Positions 1-8,748 of a DNA stretch of 64,000 bases are shown here, piece by piece. The notes under the pieces are model-generated. The model made no database searches. It saw only the letters and a program-made list of their open reading frames with translations, and was not told the origin of the DNA. Within the stretch, counting starts at the first letter, position 1. Each line of letters begins with the position of its first letter. The translations under genes and the position numbers were made by a program. The stretch is from Flavobacterium sp. ZT3R18 (GTDB lineage: Bacteria; Bacteroidota; Bacteroidia; Flavobacteriales; Flavobacteriaceae), in contig NZ_VJZS01000016.1 of assembly GCF_007097385.1 (NCBI RefSeq), forward strand, positions 1 to 64,000, given 5' to 3'.

Positions 1-1764
1 TGCCGTTGCAAATCCCGCAACAGCACTCGTGGTACTGCTTTCCCATAAATACACATAAGCACCGCTTCCGCCTGTTGCTGTGCTTCCTGTTAATGCCGCT
101 GGTGTGGTTGCCGTACAAATAGTTTGGGCAGCACTTACCGTATTGCTTGCTATTACTGGATTTACCGTCACTGATTGTTGTGCACTTTTTGTTCCGCCAC
201 AACCTCCTGTAATGGTATAAATAATATTAGCCGTTCCTACTGCAACTCCTGTTACTAACCCCGCAGCGCTTACCGTCGCTATTGCTGCGCTACTACTACT
301 CCATGCTCCTGTTCCGCCACTTAAAACGACACTGTTTGCTGAATAAGTAGCTGTTCCAGCAATACACAAAGGGCTTGTTCCTGTCACAGATGCAACACTA
401 GCATTAGTTGGATACACATTAATAACAACCGAAGCACTAGTTACAGAACAAGTACCACTAACAGCTTTTACAACTCTTCTATAATATGTTGTAGTTACTG
501 GTGCAGGACTATAATCTTCTGTAGTAACCCCGGTATTAGTCCAAGTTGAATTATTAGGTGACGATTCCCATTGAAAAGTCAAATAGGGATTTGCAGCCCC
601 ATTTACAAGATAGCTAGTTCCATTCAAAGCTACTGTAGTACCACTACTACAAACTGTAGTCGTAGCAGGCGAAATAGTATTTGTCGAAATATCAAATGGA
701 GTAATTGTAAAGGCAACAACATTTTGCCCTCCATTTTCATAATAGTCAAAAATAAAATCATCATTCCCGTCTAAACTAACCAAAACATTATTATATGTTG
801 TAGAAGACTGTTCAATCCATTTATCTAAAATCAATGTCCCATTTAAATATAACCTTACACCATCATCCCCAGTAATATTAATTAAATAACAACCATTTTT
901 AGTTGTATTCATACGATATCTAACTGCAAATTGTTCTGTATAAATACTCGCACGTTGTGTCCCGTTAGAAAAAACATTAAAACAATTATAATCGCCACCA
1001 AACCCTTCATTAATAGACTCAGAACCAACATTGTAATAACCAGAATATTGCGTGCTAGAAAAAGGATTTGAAGCCGCTGGTGAAGCTGGTGAGGCTCCAC
1101 CAGGAGGCGGTCCAACAGTCCAATTATAAAGATGACCTGTCCAAGTATCAGTTCCTGCAGTTACTTGAGAATCCTGAGTATTACCTATAGAATTAAGTGT
1201 TAAAGTTATTGTACCCGTACTTCCGCTCGCAGTACTAGCACAAGTATTACCTCGAAGCAATAATACTTTAACCTGACCTGACAAAGTGGACACCCAATTA
1301 TTAATTGAAGTCCCATTTGTTCCATTATTTTCAATTAAATATGAATTTGTAGAATTATCAAATACGCCTAAATATTCACGATTAGTTCCACCTGACCATA
1401 TATCACTAGCTTGAAAACTATAAGTATATCCTTTGATAACATTTAGGACAATATAATTTTGAGCTAGCACATTATTAATAACAATAGGGCTATTACTATC
1501 AATACAAAATGTTTGATTTGTACTAAATTGAGTAGTCGTAAAACCTGGATACCCACCACTACACTGCCCATAGTCATTAGAATAAACAAAAAACAACAAG
1601 ACAAATGAAATCACAAAAGACTTACCTAAACCTTTCTTTTTATATCGAGTATTATCCGACAAACTATCTTGACTAACAACTTGCAAAAACAGTAATACTA
1701 CTTCCTTAAGCCTATGTAACTGAGAAGAAAAAATAGCCGTTATTAAAAGTAAAATTCTATTCAT
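1..1764 (-). CDS. Secreted PA14/Ig-like repeat surface protein (partial, 3' end off window)
   Basis: Open frame running off the left edge, about 588 residues visible. A hydrophobic stretch near residues 49-61, ending with YGQ at residues 65-67, looks like a signal peptide. A PA14-like segment (residues about 240-355, with 'GDDGVRLYLNG') follows, then Ser/Thr/Gly-rich Ig-like or Big_2-like repeats with 'TTYYRRVVKA' and 'TVSAAGLVTGVAVGTA' motifs. This architecture is typical of very large flavobacterial secreted or surface proteins, often exported by the type IX system; the C-terminal sorting domain would lie outside the window. The start is uncertain: the frame is open back to an ATG at 1971, an ATG lies at 1764, and a TTG at 1662 would place the signal peptide near the N-terminus. 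The function is probably adhesion or glycan binding, but that is inference. Confidence 0.75.
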   Translation of the reverse strand, partial: MNRILLLITAIFSSQLHRLKEVVLLFLQVVSQDSLSDNTRYKKKGLGKSFVISFVLLFFVYSNDYGQCSGGYPGFTTTQFSTNQTFCIDSNSPIVINNVLAQNYIVLNVIKGYTYSFQASDIWSGGTNREYLGVFDNSTNSYLIENNGTNGTSINNWVSTLSGQVKVLLLRGNTCASTASGSTGTITLTLNSIGNTQDSQVTAGTDTWTGHLYNWTVGPPPGGASPASPAASNPFSSTQYSGYYNVGSESINEGFGGDYNCFNVFSNGTQRASIYTEQFAVRYRMNTTKNGCYLINITGDDGVRLYLNGTLILDKWIEQSSTTYNNVLVSLDGNDDFIFDYYENGGQNVVAFTITPFDISTNTISPATTTVCSSGTTVALNGTSYLVNGAANPYLTFQWESSPNNSTWTNTGVTTEDYSPAPVTTTYYRRVVKAVSGTCSVTSASVVINVYPTNASVASVTGTSPLCIAGTATYSANSVVLSGGTGAWSSSSAAIATVSAAGLVTGVAVGTANIIYTITGGCGGTKSAQQSVTVNPVIASNTVSAAQTICTATTPAALTGSTATGGSGAYVYLWESSTTSAVAGFATA

Positions 1765-1971
1765 ATTATTCGTAGGTATTGGAACTATTGTACAGCTGCG
1801 AAAGAAATTCATATTCAAAATGCTCGTGAAAGAGGTTACGCTTGACATAACTGTACCAATACGAAGTGCATCAGTTATAGATGAAATAATAAAAAACAAA
1901 AAATTAAAAAACATTTTAAATTGGGCAAATTTGTTTCTGTTTTTAATCTGATTATGTATAGAATATTTCAT

Positions 1972-2543
1972 ATTATGCTATTTATTTCATGTTTTGTTTT
2001 AAAATCTGACACTATACAACAACAAAATGAATTGCCTTTAGTATCAAACTCAGAACTAGCAATACGATTGTGAGTAAAAAAAATTTGTAAAACTTATTGA
2101 TTTATTCCCATACTTTCCAAACGAGAAAACATTCGTGCCAAAATAATTTAAAGTAACCTGGGAGGTTACACCTAATAAGACATCAACAAAAAATAATGAC
2201 TTAAAGAAATTAAGCCTTTTTATAGTAAAGTTTCTCATAGATAATTTCGCATTAAGAATCTGTAGTTTGGATGACACAAAACTAACATTTTATTAACCAC
2301 TTATTAACAAATTCCGATTAAGTACATATTTCACCGCTAAAATACATTTTTTATTTATAAAAAAAGGAAAATAACCTATAAAAAAACCATTAAACTACTA
2401 AATATCAAGCACTAAGTAGTCGTAAAGCTATAATCTATTGATTTGAATTGAGAGACCGAAAGTTGGCTAAGCGCAAAATATTTATAGAACCAAAGTAAAA
2501 TACTCTAAAAAACGAGCAGTAGTCCACAAACTTATCAACAAAA
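1972..2543. other. AT-rich intergenic region, no gene seen
   Basis: About 570 bases between the start of the surface-protein gene and the tRNA-Ser terminator. It is AT-rich. The only open frame is a 73-codon minus-strand one at 2056-2277 with no recognisable domain and no good start context. I see no RNA gene or clear promoter. Confidence 0.5.
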
Positions 2544-2580
2544 AAAACCGCATTATCTTTCGGAAAGATAATGCGGTTTT
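2544..2580 (-). terminator. Rho-independent terminator of tRNA-Ser
   Basis: Perfect hairpin with arms of about 17 bp (AAAACCGCATTATCTTTC and its complement) around a 2-base loop, flanked by A and T runs. It lies directly 3' of the minus-strand tRNA and could work in both directions. Confidence 0.85.
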
Positions 2581-2585
2581 ACCAG

Positions 2586-2672
2586 CAGAGAGGATGGGAT
2601 TCGAACCCACGATGCAGTTGCCCACATACTAGCTTTCCAGGCTAGCTCCTTCAACCACTCGGACACCTCTCT
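2586..2672 (-). tRNA. tRNA-Ser (anticodon GGA)
   Basis: The reverse complement folds as a class II tRNA of 87 nt. The acceptor arm AGAGAGG pairs with CCTCTCT and the discriminator is G. The anticodon stem CTAGC/GCTAG encloses loop CTGGAAA, giving anticodon GGA. There is a long variable arm and the T-loop GTTCGAATC. It reads UCC and UCU serine codons. No CCA is encoded. Confidence 0.95.
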
Positions 2673-2792
2673 TTTTATTTTGGTTTGCAAAGAACACTAA
2701 AAAAAATGAGTTTCGAAAGTAAAAAAGCAATATTCTTGCATTTATGACAGTCCGCAAAACATACCAGGCATTTTTCGCCACTCCCGATAGCT

Positions 2793-2862
2793 CAATGTCA
2801 TTAAGTTAATGTTTATTGTGTCACCGCAATAACCAAATATATCCTTAATCTTAATGACATTG
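2793..2862. repeat. Inverted repeat with 13-bp arms
   Basis: Arms CAATGTCATTAAG (2793-2805) and CTTAATGACATTG (2850-2862) flank about 44 bases. Both arms sit next to copies of the CCCGATAG motif seen elsewhere in the window. This probably belongs to an interspersed repeat family. The rest of 2673-3054 shows no gene. Confidence 0.55.
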
Positions 2863-3054
2863 CCCGATAGCTATCGAGACACTGATTTTTAATTTGATTC
2901 CTTTTAGAAATGGCGCTGATTTATAAGCTTAATAAGAAATCTACGTGTTTATTGTTGTCAATAATCTAATTTTAATCGTGACCCGAACGATACTGAATAG
3001 ACGAAGAAATCTGCGGCAAAAAAAACTTATGAGTTTGCCCGGGTGTATCAAACC

Positions 3055-3066
3055 GTACTGCAGTAC
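3055..3066. promoter_or_regulatory. Candidate TA operator, 12-bp palindrome
   Basis: GTACTGCAGTAC is a perfect palindrome, embedded between GTATCA and TGATAC outer half-sites. It lies about 20 bp upstream of the -7 box of the toxin-antitoxin pair. Autorepressor operators of type II TA loci commonly sit here, so an operator is plausible but inferred. The surrounding bases could also form a terminator-like hairpin followed by a T run. Confidence 0.5.
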
Positions 3067-3084
3067 TGTGATACGGTTTTTTTG

Positions 3085-3092
3085 TATATTTG
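3085..3092 (+). promoter_or_regulatory. -7 box (TATATTTG) of TA operon
   Basis: TATATTTG matches the Bacteroidota TAnnTTTG consensus and lies 21 bp upstream of the antitoxin ATG. No clear -33 TTTG is visible at the expected distance. Confidence 0.55.
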
Positions 3093-3113
3093 CATTATTA
3101 TAAATCTATCATT

Positions 3114-3344
3114 ATGACAACTATAACCATAAAAATTAACGAACGCACCAAAGCAGGAAAGGCATTTATGGCAATGACGAATTTTTTTAGAGATTCAAAA
3201 GCAATAGAAATCATAGAACCTGCAATGACTAGTAAAGAGAAAGCTTTTTTAAAAGATATTGAAAACGGTTTGAAAGAAGTAAAACTTATTCAAGAAGGCA
3301 AATTAAAGCCGAAAACGCTAAAAGAACTTTTGAATGAAAATTAA
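3114..3344 (+). CDS. Small antitoxin-like protein (DUF2683-type)
   Basis: A 76-residue protein starting 'MTTITIKINERTKAGKAF'. The N-terminal beta-strand resembles ribbon-helix-helix or DUF2683-type antitoxins, and the C-terminal half is charged and helical, as in toxin-neutralising tails. The ATG at 3114 is preferred over an in-frame TTG at 3090, which falls inside the promoter box. The end overlaps the following toxin gene by 11 bp, implying translational coupling. Its role as antitoxin and autorepressor is inferred from size, order and overlap. The palindrome at 3055-3066 is the natural operator candidate. Confidence 0.75.
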   Translation: MTTITIKINERTKAGKAFMAMTNFFRDSKAIEIIEPAMTSKEKAFLKDIENGLKEVKLIQEGKLKPKTLKELLNEN

Positions 3345-3672
3345 TATCATTGCGTTATCCCCTTTCGCAACTGCTTACAAGCGATTTTTAAAAAAGTTCC
3401 CAAACCTCAAAAAAGAATTTACAGAATTAGAAAGAACATTGACCGCCGAACCCAAAACAGGCGAAAGCTTAGGGGCTGGATTATACAAAATAAGATTAGC
3501 CAATAAAGATAAAAACGCCGGAAAAAGCGGAGGATTTAGCGTAATCACATATTTAGTTACTGAAACAAAAACAGAAACAAACGTATACTTACTTAAAATT
3601 TACGACAAATCCGAAGACACAACATTCAAAACTCCATTTTTGATAAAACTTGTAAAATCAATTTTCGGATAA
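3334..3672 (+). CDS. RelE/ParE-type toxin
   Basis: A 112-residue basic protein with the fold signature of RelE/HigB-like toxins: an N-terminal helical hairpin ('TAYKRFLKKFPNLKKEF'), then 'GLYKIRLANKDKNAGKSGGFSVITYLV' in the strand region, and 'YLLKIYDKSE' near the C-terminus. Such toxins cut mRNA on the ribosome or act on gyrase. The strand-region Arg/Lys pattern fits the RelE superfamily, but the precise target cannot be read from the sequence. It is the second gene of a two-gene operon and starts inside the antitoxin gene. Confidence 0.8.
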   Translation: MKINIIALSPFATAYKRFLKKFPNLKKEFTELERTLTAEPKTGESLGAGLYKIRLANKDKNAGKSGGFSVITYLVTETKTETNVYLLKIYDKSEDTTFKTPFLIKLVKSIFG

Positions 3673-3748
3673 CAACCACGCTACTTACAGCGTGATTTTG
3701 TATTTCATGCGTGTGACACAATTTTGGCACAGCTTTAAAAAATCAACA

Positions 3749-4777
3749 TTATTGCATTTCACCCCGCAAAGAAGTCTCAAAAATAGTCTTGAAATCTTTT
3801 TGAGCAACATTTTGCCCTAATAAATACATTAGTTTGGTAATGGCAGCCTCAGTCGTAATATCTTTTCCAGATATAATACCGAGTTTTTTCATAGAAGTAC
3901 TCGTTTCATAATGTCCCATACTCACACTTCCAATTGAACATTGAGTTACATTTACAACATACACTCCCTTAGTAATTGCTTTTTGCAAAAAATCCAAAAA
4001 CCACTCTTCGGTAGGAGCATTACCTGCACCGTAAGTTTCGAGTACAATCCCTTTTAGACTTTCGATGTTCAAAATAGCAGCAAGCACCGCTTCACTTATT
4101 CCGGGGAACATTTTTATGATAGCCACATTATTGTCTAAATGAGTGTAAACCTTCAATCGCGATTCCTTTTGCGTAGGCAAAAACAACTCTGAATTTATTT
4201 TTAAATGCACTCCAGACTCCACCAAGAAAGGATAATTAGGTGAAATAAAAGCCTTAAAATGTTCTGCATTTATCTTTGTGGTTCTATTGCCTCGGTACAA
4301 TTTGTATTCAAAGTAAAGACAAACTTCTTTAATCAAAGGCTTTCCATTTTCTTGCAAAGAAGCAATTTGAATCGCGGTAATTAAGTTCTCTTTGGCATCC
4401 GTTCTCAAATCCCCTATTGGCAATTGAGATCCTGTAAAAATTACGGGTTTCGAAAGATTTTCGAGCATAAAACTCAATGCCGAAGCCGAATACGACATGG
4501 TATCTGAACCATGAAGTACCACAAAACCATCAAAATTTGCGTAATTATTCTCTATTGTTCGAGCAATTTCGGCCCAATTTTCGGGGTTCATATTCGAAGA
4601 GTCGATGGGCGTTTCAAAAGAAAAAGTTTCTATCTCACAATCCAACAACTTTAATTCGGGAATATTATGAAGTAGTTTACTGAAATTAAACGCCTTGAGA
4701 GCGCCTGTTTCAAAATCCTTTCTCATACCAATTGTACCACCAGTATAGATTAAAAGAATTTTAGGCTTAGAGTTCAT
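3749..4777 (-). CDS. ansA: L-asparaginase, type I
   Basis: Hydrolyses L-asparagine to aspartate and ammonia. Both active-site signatures are present: 'IYTGGTIGM' at the N-terminus with the nucleophile Thr, and 'LHGSDTM' near residue 90 with the Thr-Asp pair. The later 'TGSQLPIGDLRTDAKENL' is also typical of the family. There is no signal peptide, which points to the cytoplasmic enzyme. Length of about 342 residues is normal. The start at 4777 (MNSKP) is preferred over the ATG two codons upstream at 4783. It overlaps the end of the acyltransferase gene by about 11 bp, so the two are probably co-transcribed. Confidence 0.92.
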   Translation of the reverse strand: MNSKPKILLIYTGGTIGMRKDFETGALKAFNFSKLLHNIPELKLLDCEIETFSFETPIDSSNMNPENWAEIARTIENNYANFDGFVVLHGSDTMSYSASALSFMLENLSKPVIFTGSQLPIGDLRTDAKENLITAIQIASLQENGKPLIKEVCLYFEYKLYRGNRTTKINAEHFKAFISPNYPFLVESGVHLKINSELFLPTQKESRLKVYTHLDNNVAIIKMFPGISEAVLAAILNIESLKGIVLETYGAGNAPTEEWFLDFLQKAITKGVYVVNVTQCSIGSVSMGHYETSTSMKKLGIISGKDITTEAAITKLMYLLGQNVAQKDFKTIFETSLRGEMQ

Positions 4778-5903
4778 CAACATATTTTAATTTATTGACT
4801 ACTGGGTTAGCGTACATATCCAAAAAGCCTTGTTTGGCAACTGGATGTTCGTGATCTATTCTTAGCTCTAATCGTCGCTCAAAAAGCAACTTTTCATTTT
4901 CGGTGTACAAATGAGCAAATGTTTTAGATTTATTCAAAATATCATAAGCGATATAATTGGTTGTCCATAACTTGTAGTTTCTCAAAATAGAATCATCAAT
5001 AACTTGTGCCAAAGCTTGAATTTGCTTGTTTGAAGTATCAACATTTATTTTAATATCTTCTATTTCTTGATCCAACACATCGCCAATATGAATGTGGATT
5101 CTTTTCTTTTGACCAATAATTCCACTCAATAAAGTCTTGAAATCTTCATTTTTTTCTTTAATGTAAATTTCATTATTTGCTTCGGCCAATAATTGCGGCA
5201 TTTTTAAAGCATCTGTAGGATCATATTCGTAGGAGATAGAAACAGGAACGATTTTAATTTTCTTAAAATAGTCCATTATATTAGGTTCATCAGAACCCAT
5301 CGCGATCATTTTTAAAACTCCTGGGTTGGTTTCATCATTTCCGTCTTTGGTTCTTCCTTCTCGTTGTGCAATCCAAACCGAGCGGTTTTCATGCAATAAC
5401 AATTGCGCCATATATTCGGCTAGCAATTTAGAACTCATTAACATTTCTCTTGGAGTCAAACCTCGTTGCACCAAAAAATTCCTATTTAATTTGGCTAATA
5501 TTTTCAGGAATGATTTCTTAACCAAATTATCTCCTATGGCAGAAGAAGTCATGTCTAAACCGTGCTCAAACAAACAAGCATTTAAAAATGTAGTATCTAA
5601 AACAATATCTCGATGATTCGAAATATACAAATAGGCTGTGTTTTTTTCCAATTTTTCAAAGCCTGAAGTAGTCAAACCCTCCGAACTTTTTTCTAACACT
5701 TGTTGAACACCGTGATAAATAAAATTACATTGAAAATCGCGTATGGAATGCGTTTTTTTGAGTTGTTCTTTCCATATATCATCCTTAACTCCAGGGAAAC
5801 AAAAGTTCATCAATGCTTTCATCATCGGATGATCAATAACTTTTATTATTCCATCATTAATTTCGGAATCATAAAATGGCCGAATCGCGTCAAATTTATT
5901 CAT
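4767..5903 (-). CDS. 1-acylglycerol-3-phosphate acyltransferase-like protein (PlsC family)
   Basis: Lysophosphatidic-acid acyltransferase-like protein of about 378 residues. The catalytic NHxxxxD block is 'SNHRDIVLD' near residues 95-103. A second block, 'AQREGRTKDG', near residue 182 matches the EGxR/K acceptor-binding motif. It is longer than typical PlsC proteins and has an extra C-terminal helical region. This form is common in Bacteroidota, so the acyl acceptor may differ from glycerol phosphate. The start MNKFDAIRP at 5903 is preferred over one 11 codons upstream. It lies between tatD and the asparaginase gene on the same strand. Confidence 0.85.
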   Translation of the reverse strand: MNKFDAIRPFYDSEINDGIIKVIDHPMMKALMNFCFPGVKDDIWKEQLKKTHSIRDFQCNFIYHGVQQVLEKSSEGLTTSGFEKLEKNTAYLYISNHRDIVLDTTFLNACLFEHGLDMTSSAIGDNLVKKSFLKILAKLNRNFLVQRGLTPREMLMSSKLLAEYMAQLLLHENRSVWIAQREGRTKDGNDETNPGVLKMIAMGSDEPNIMDYFKKIKIVPVSISYEYDPTDALKMPQLLAEANNEIYIKEKNEDFKTLLSGIIGQKKRIHIHIGDVLDQEIEDIKINVDTSNKQIQALAQVIDDSILRNYKLWTTNYIAYDILNKSKTFAHLYTENEKLLFERRLELRIDHEHPVAKQGFLDMYANPVVNKLKYVDEL

Positions 5904-5966
5904 TGGGGTAAAAAATTTAGTTGGACAAAAGAACAAAAAAAATATTAATTTTTGGTGAAATCCGCG

Positions 5967-6746
5967 TTAAATCCCGAAAATTACTTTAGAATTATCAGTT
6001 GTAACTCTCGCAATCTCATTTGCCGAAAGGCCATATATTTGAGACAACTTATCGACTACGTTAATTAAAAAACTACTCTCGTTGCGTTTCCCTCTATACG
6101 GAATCGGAGCCAAATAAGGCGAATCGGTTTCTAACACAATATGTTTCAAATCAATTTGGCTCAGAAATTGGTCTATCTTTCCGTTTTTAAAAGTAACCAC
6201 CCCACCAATTCCTAATTTCATATTATAGGAAATAGCCCTCACGGCTTGCTCATACGTTCCCGAGAAGCAATGAAAGATTCCAAACAATTCAGGAGATTTT
6301 TCTTCTTCTAAAATTTCAAATATTTCGTCGAATGCCTCACGACAATGAATCACTATGGGTAGTTTGAGTTTTTTTGCCCATTGAATTTGTGTTCTAAAGG
6401 CAATTTGCTGCTGAGGCAAATGGGTTTTATCCCAATACAGATCAATCCCTATTTCGCCAATAGCATAGAATTTTCTCTTGGCCATTTCGTTTTCAACATG
6501 TTGCAATTCCTCCAGATAATTATCTTTTACATAAGTGGGATGCAAACCCATCATCAAGAACACATTATTGGGGTAATCGCGTTCCAAGTCATACATACTC
6601 TGCGTACAGGTAGAATCTATCGCAGGAACAAAAAAACGCGTAACACCATTATCGATGGCGCGTTGCATCATTTCGTTTCGATCCTCGTCAAATTCTTCTG
6701 AATATAAATGGGTGTGGGTATCGGTAAGTATTGTTTTTGTTTCCAA
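5967..6746 (-). CDS. tatD: TatD family metal-dependent hydrolase (DNase)
   Basis: TIM-barrel metallohydrolase of 259 residues, the normal size for TatD/YcfH/YabD. Metal-ligand motifs appear in order: 'DTHTHLY' (HxH) at the N-terminus, 'AIGEIGIDLYWD', 'IVIHCREAFDE', 'IFHCFSGTYE' and 'VLETDSPYLAPIPYRGKRNES'. Family members are metal-dependent nucleases, in some cases 3'-5' exonucleases acting in oxidative DNA repair. It is the first gene of a same-strand group with the acyltransferase and asparaginase. Confidence 0.93.
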   Translation of the reverse strand: METKTILTDTHTHLYSEEFDEDRNEMMQRAIDNGVTRFFVPAIDSTCTQSMYDLERDYPNNVFLMMGLHPTYVKDNYLEELQHVENEMAKRKFYAIGEIGIDLYWDKTHLPQQQIAFRTQIQWAKKLKLPIVIHCREAFDEIFEILEEEKSPELFGIFHCFSGTYEQAVRAISYNMKLGIGGVVTFKNGKIDQFLSQIDLKHIVLETDSPYLAPIPYRGKRNESSFLINVVDKLSQIYGLSANEIARVTTDNSKVIFGI

Positions 6747-6885
6747 GTGTAAAATTTAATACTGCAAAATTACTCGAAAAAACGGGCTTTACCAAAAAAG
6801 GAATTACACAAAGACAATCAACAAATGCACCACAAAACACTTCTACCACGAATTAAGTAGGTTTTCACAAATAGTTTAGAAAAAT

Positions 6886-6971
6886 TTCGCCACGAATTAC
6901 ACGAATTTGCACTAATTCCCTTAATTTTAAAAAGAAAAAATTCGTGAATAATTCGTGTAATTCGTGGCGAA
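6886..6971. repeat. Inverted repeat of the TTCGTGTAATTCGTGGCG type
   Basis: Long hairpin with perfect outer arms CGCCACGAATTACACGAAT and its complement, separated by about 45 A/T-rich bases. A degenerate relative lies at 12065-12167. It sits in the 289-bp gap between tatD and the TPR gene. A short hairpin with CCACG and CGTGG arms follows near 6980-7010. Confidence 0.8.
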
Positions 6972-7035
6972 AAAATTTTACCCACGCTCCCGACACTTCG
7001 GGACGTGGTAGAACCAACAAAAAAGCTAAGAAAAA

Positions 7036-7761
7036 TTAATCCAACTCCTCCAACAAAGCATCAACTTGGTCATTCCCTTCATAATCTTCGGGGATCGTCA
7101 ACAAGAGTTCCTTACACGATTTATAGTCTTTTTGTTTTAGTTTACTCAAAGCCAAACTCCAAATTGCTTTGTTTTTATAAATAGAATTACCTGTTTTCAA
7201 AGTTGTAAAAACCGCTTCTGCTTCTGGTAATCTATTTTCATCAAGCAATGCTATTCCGTAAAAATACTGAATCTCGGCACTTGTATCCGTTTTCAAAATA
7301 GTTTCAAAAAGCGGAATCGCCTCTTTATATTTTTTTTCATTAAAAGCATCCTGAGCCAACTTCAAATTATCATTCGCCTCCCCTCTCTCCGTAAAAAATG
7401 CAGTTTCGGGCTGATTGTAATCCTCGAACACAGGATTTGAATTCTGGTTCAAAAAGAACAATCCAAACAAAACCACAACCGAAGCCGCAACCGCATAATA
7501 CCACGGTTTGAAAGCTATTACCTTAGGTGTAGACATTTTAAAATGCGCTTTAGAAATCCCTTTCAGATTTTCTTTGAAAGCCTTTAGTTCATTGGCTTGA
7601 CCAAATTTATTTTCCAAATGAAGCTGCAATTCCTTATACGTTTCAAAAGCCATAGCCAAATCAGGCTGATCTCTCAATTGTTGCTCAAAAGCCAATTTAT
7701 CTTCAACAGCCATTTCGCCTTGAAGATATTCATCAAATTCCAAAAAGTGTTCTTCGTTCAT
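7036..7761 (-). CDS. Membrane-anchored TPR protein, likely anti-sigma partner
   Basis: A 241-residue protein. The N-terminal cytoplasmic segment (about 1-85) starts 'MNEEHFLEFDEYLQGEM', a form common in Bacteroidota anti-sigma-like proteins. One transmembrane helix (about 86-105, 'YYAVAASVVVLFGLFFL') follows, then a periplasmic C-terminal half with TPR-like helical pairs ('LAQDAFNEKKYKEAIPLFETIL'). No zinc-binding HxxxCxxC motif is seen. It starts 2 bp after the ECF sigma gene, so the pair is almost certainly co-translated. A role in holding the sigma factor is inferred from context, not from a recognised anti-sigma domain. Confidence 0.78.
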   Translation of the reverse strand: MNEEHFLEFDEYLQGEMAVEDKLAFEQQLRDQPDLAMAFETYKELQLHLENKFGQANELKAFKENLKGISKAHFKMSTPKVIAFKPWYYAVAASVVVLFGLFFLNQNSNPVFEDYNQPETAFFTERGEANDNLKLAQDAFNEKKYKEAIPLFETILKTDTSAEIQYFYGIALLDENRLPEAEAVFTTLKTGNSIYKNKAIWSLALSKLKQKDYKSCKELLLTIPEDYEGNDQVDALLEELD

Positions 7762-7763
7762 GG

Positions 7764-8348
7764 CTAGGTATTTTTTATAGATTTAAAACGATTGGTTTCT
7801 TGAATCCACTGCGTCAATTGACCAATGCAAAGCGATTTTTTCTTGCGCACATAACCGTATGTTACCGCCAGTTTTTCGGCCACTTCCTCCATTGACGGGA
7901 GCGTAAAACTCAGTTTCAATACCTCTTGGCATTTCTCCCCCAGTTTTTCAAACATCACATCATACAGTTGTTGCTTCTCATCGAAATGCTCGGTTTGCCA
8001 AACCATCTCATCAGCAGATTCATGTATAGATGTCAACTCTTCCTTAATTGTTACCCCTTTATTCGAATGTTTTTTCAATTCATTGAGCCATTTTCGCTTA
8101 CACAACAAAAAAAAGTACGCATCAAACGGGCACGTCAATTGCAGTTGTTGCGCTTTCGCCTGATTAAAAAGCAAAATCATCACTTCCTGAATCACATCCT
8201 GCGCCTTATCTTCATCCCCAGAATTGTTCCTTATATAGTGAACCACCTTTGGCACAAACTTTTTATAAATAGCATGAATAATCGCCGAATCATTATTCGC
8301 CAATCCTTCAATATAGATTTGGTCTGGATGAACAGTCATTGGAGCCAT
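7764..8348 (-). CDS. ECF-type RNA polymerase sigma factor
   Basis: Sigma-70 family protein of about 194 residues with only regions 2 and 4. Region 2 contains 'DKAQDVIQEVMILLFNQAK'. Region 4 has a helix-turn-helix at 'SMEEVAEKLAVTYGYVRKKKS' followed by 'IGQLTQWIQ'. It may start at the ATG at 8339 (MTVHPDQ) rather than 8348. The partner TPR protein follows after 2 bp. Facing it across a 580-bp gap is a lipoprotein gene preceded by three GTAAC-N17-GATAT motifs, which are good candidates for this factor's promoters (inference). Confidence 0.9.
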   Translation of the reverse strand: MAPMTVHPDQIYIEGLANNDSAIIHAIYKKFVPKVVHYIRNNSGDEDKAQDVIQEVMILLFNQAKAQQLQLTCPFDAYFFLLCKRKWLNELKKHSNKGVTIKEELTSIHESADEMVWQTEHFDEKQQLYDVMFEKLGEKCQEVLKLSFTLPSMEEVAEKLAVTYGYVRKKKSLCIGQLTQWIQETNRFKSIKNT

Positions 8349-8411
8349 AAAAAAACTTTTCCCCGAAAATACAAAAAAAGAAGGAATCCTATTTATTTAA
8401 TATCACGTTAG

Positions 8412-8560
8412 CATTCCAAAAATCATCTGGGCGTAACCCCATTATAAAAAGAGGCCTACTCTACTTTGCGCGTATTCGGCCTCTTTCTATAATGCGGTCG
8501 GGCTATCCATGCTACTTCGGTAGCTTACTCCTATCCTTTACGCGCATCCCGTAAAACGAG
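8412..8560. repeat. Interspersed structured element (GGGCGTAACCCC ... GGTCGGGCTATCC)
   Basis: Structured intergenic element starting with TGGGCGTAACCCCATTA. It contains a long stem (AAAGAGGCC with GGCCTCTTT, extended by ATTATA and TATAAT), then GCGGTCGGGCTATCC, a GCTAC-TTCG-GTAGC hairpin and TCCTATCCTTTACGCGC. The first part recurs at 40922-40955. I recall similar elements between genes in other Bacteroidota; the origin is unknown. Confidence 0.65.
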
Positions 8561-8589
8561 GCATTTAGAACTAAAATCAAAAAACAGGG

Positions 8590-8616
8590 GTAACAATTAT
8601 CAGACCACGTTGATAT
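8590..8616 (+). promoter_or_regulatory. ECF-like promoter repeat 1 (GTAAC-N17-GATAT)
   Basis: GGGTAAC at 8588-8594 and GATAT at 8612-8616, spacer exactly 17. The flanking sequence, AAAACAGG before and TTGATATAA at the -10 side, is shared with two further copies. It lies about 45 bp upstream of the tiny open frame at 8661. Confidence 0.6.
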
Positions 8617-8660
8617 AACGGTATAAATCAATAATTGAAACTTTTTAAAACTTATAGATT

Positions 8661-8726
8661 ATGGAAAATATTAAAAAATTAGGAATCACTTTCATCAATA
8701 AACTTTGGACATTAATTACTCGATGA
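8661..8726 (+). CDS. Possible 21-residue small peptide
   Basis: ATG-to-TGA frame encoding a 21-residue basic, partly hydrophobic peptide beginning MENIKKLG and ending WTLITR. It lies between promoter-like repeats 1 and 2, about 45 bp downstream of the first -10-like box, where a leader or small protein could be translated. There is no homology evidence, and a chance frame of this length is common. A second tiny frame (13 codons, from 8780) follows repeat 2 and ends inside repeat 3. Confidence 0.25.
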   Translation: MENIKKLGITFINKLWTLITR

Positions 8727-8748
8727 TAAAAAAAATCAAAAACAAGGG

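Noticed and set aside
2056..2277. 73-codon minus-strand open frame
   Set aside because: No recognisable domain, signal or promoter, in an AT-rich gap; probably chance.
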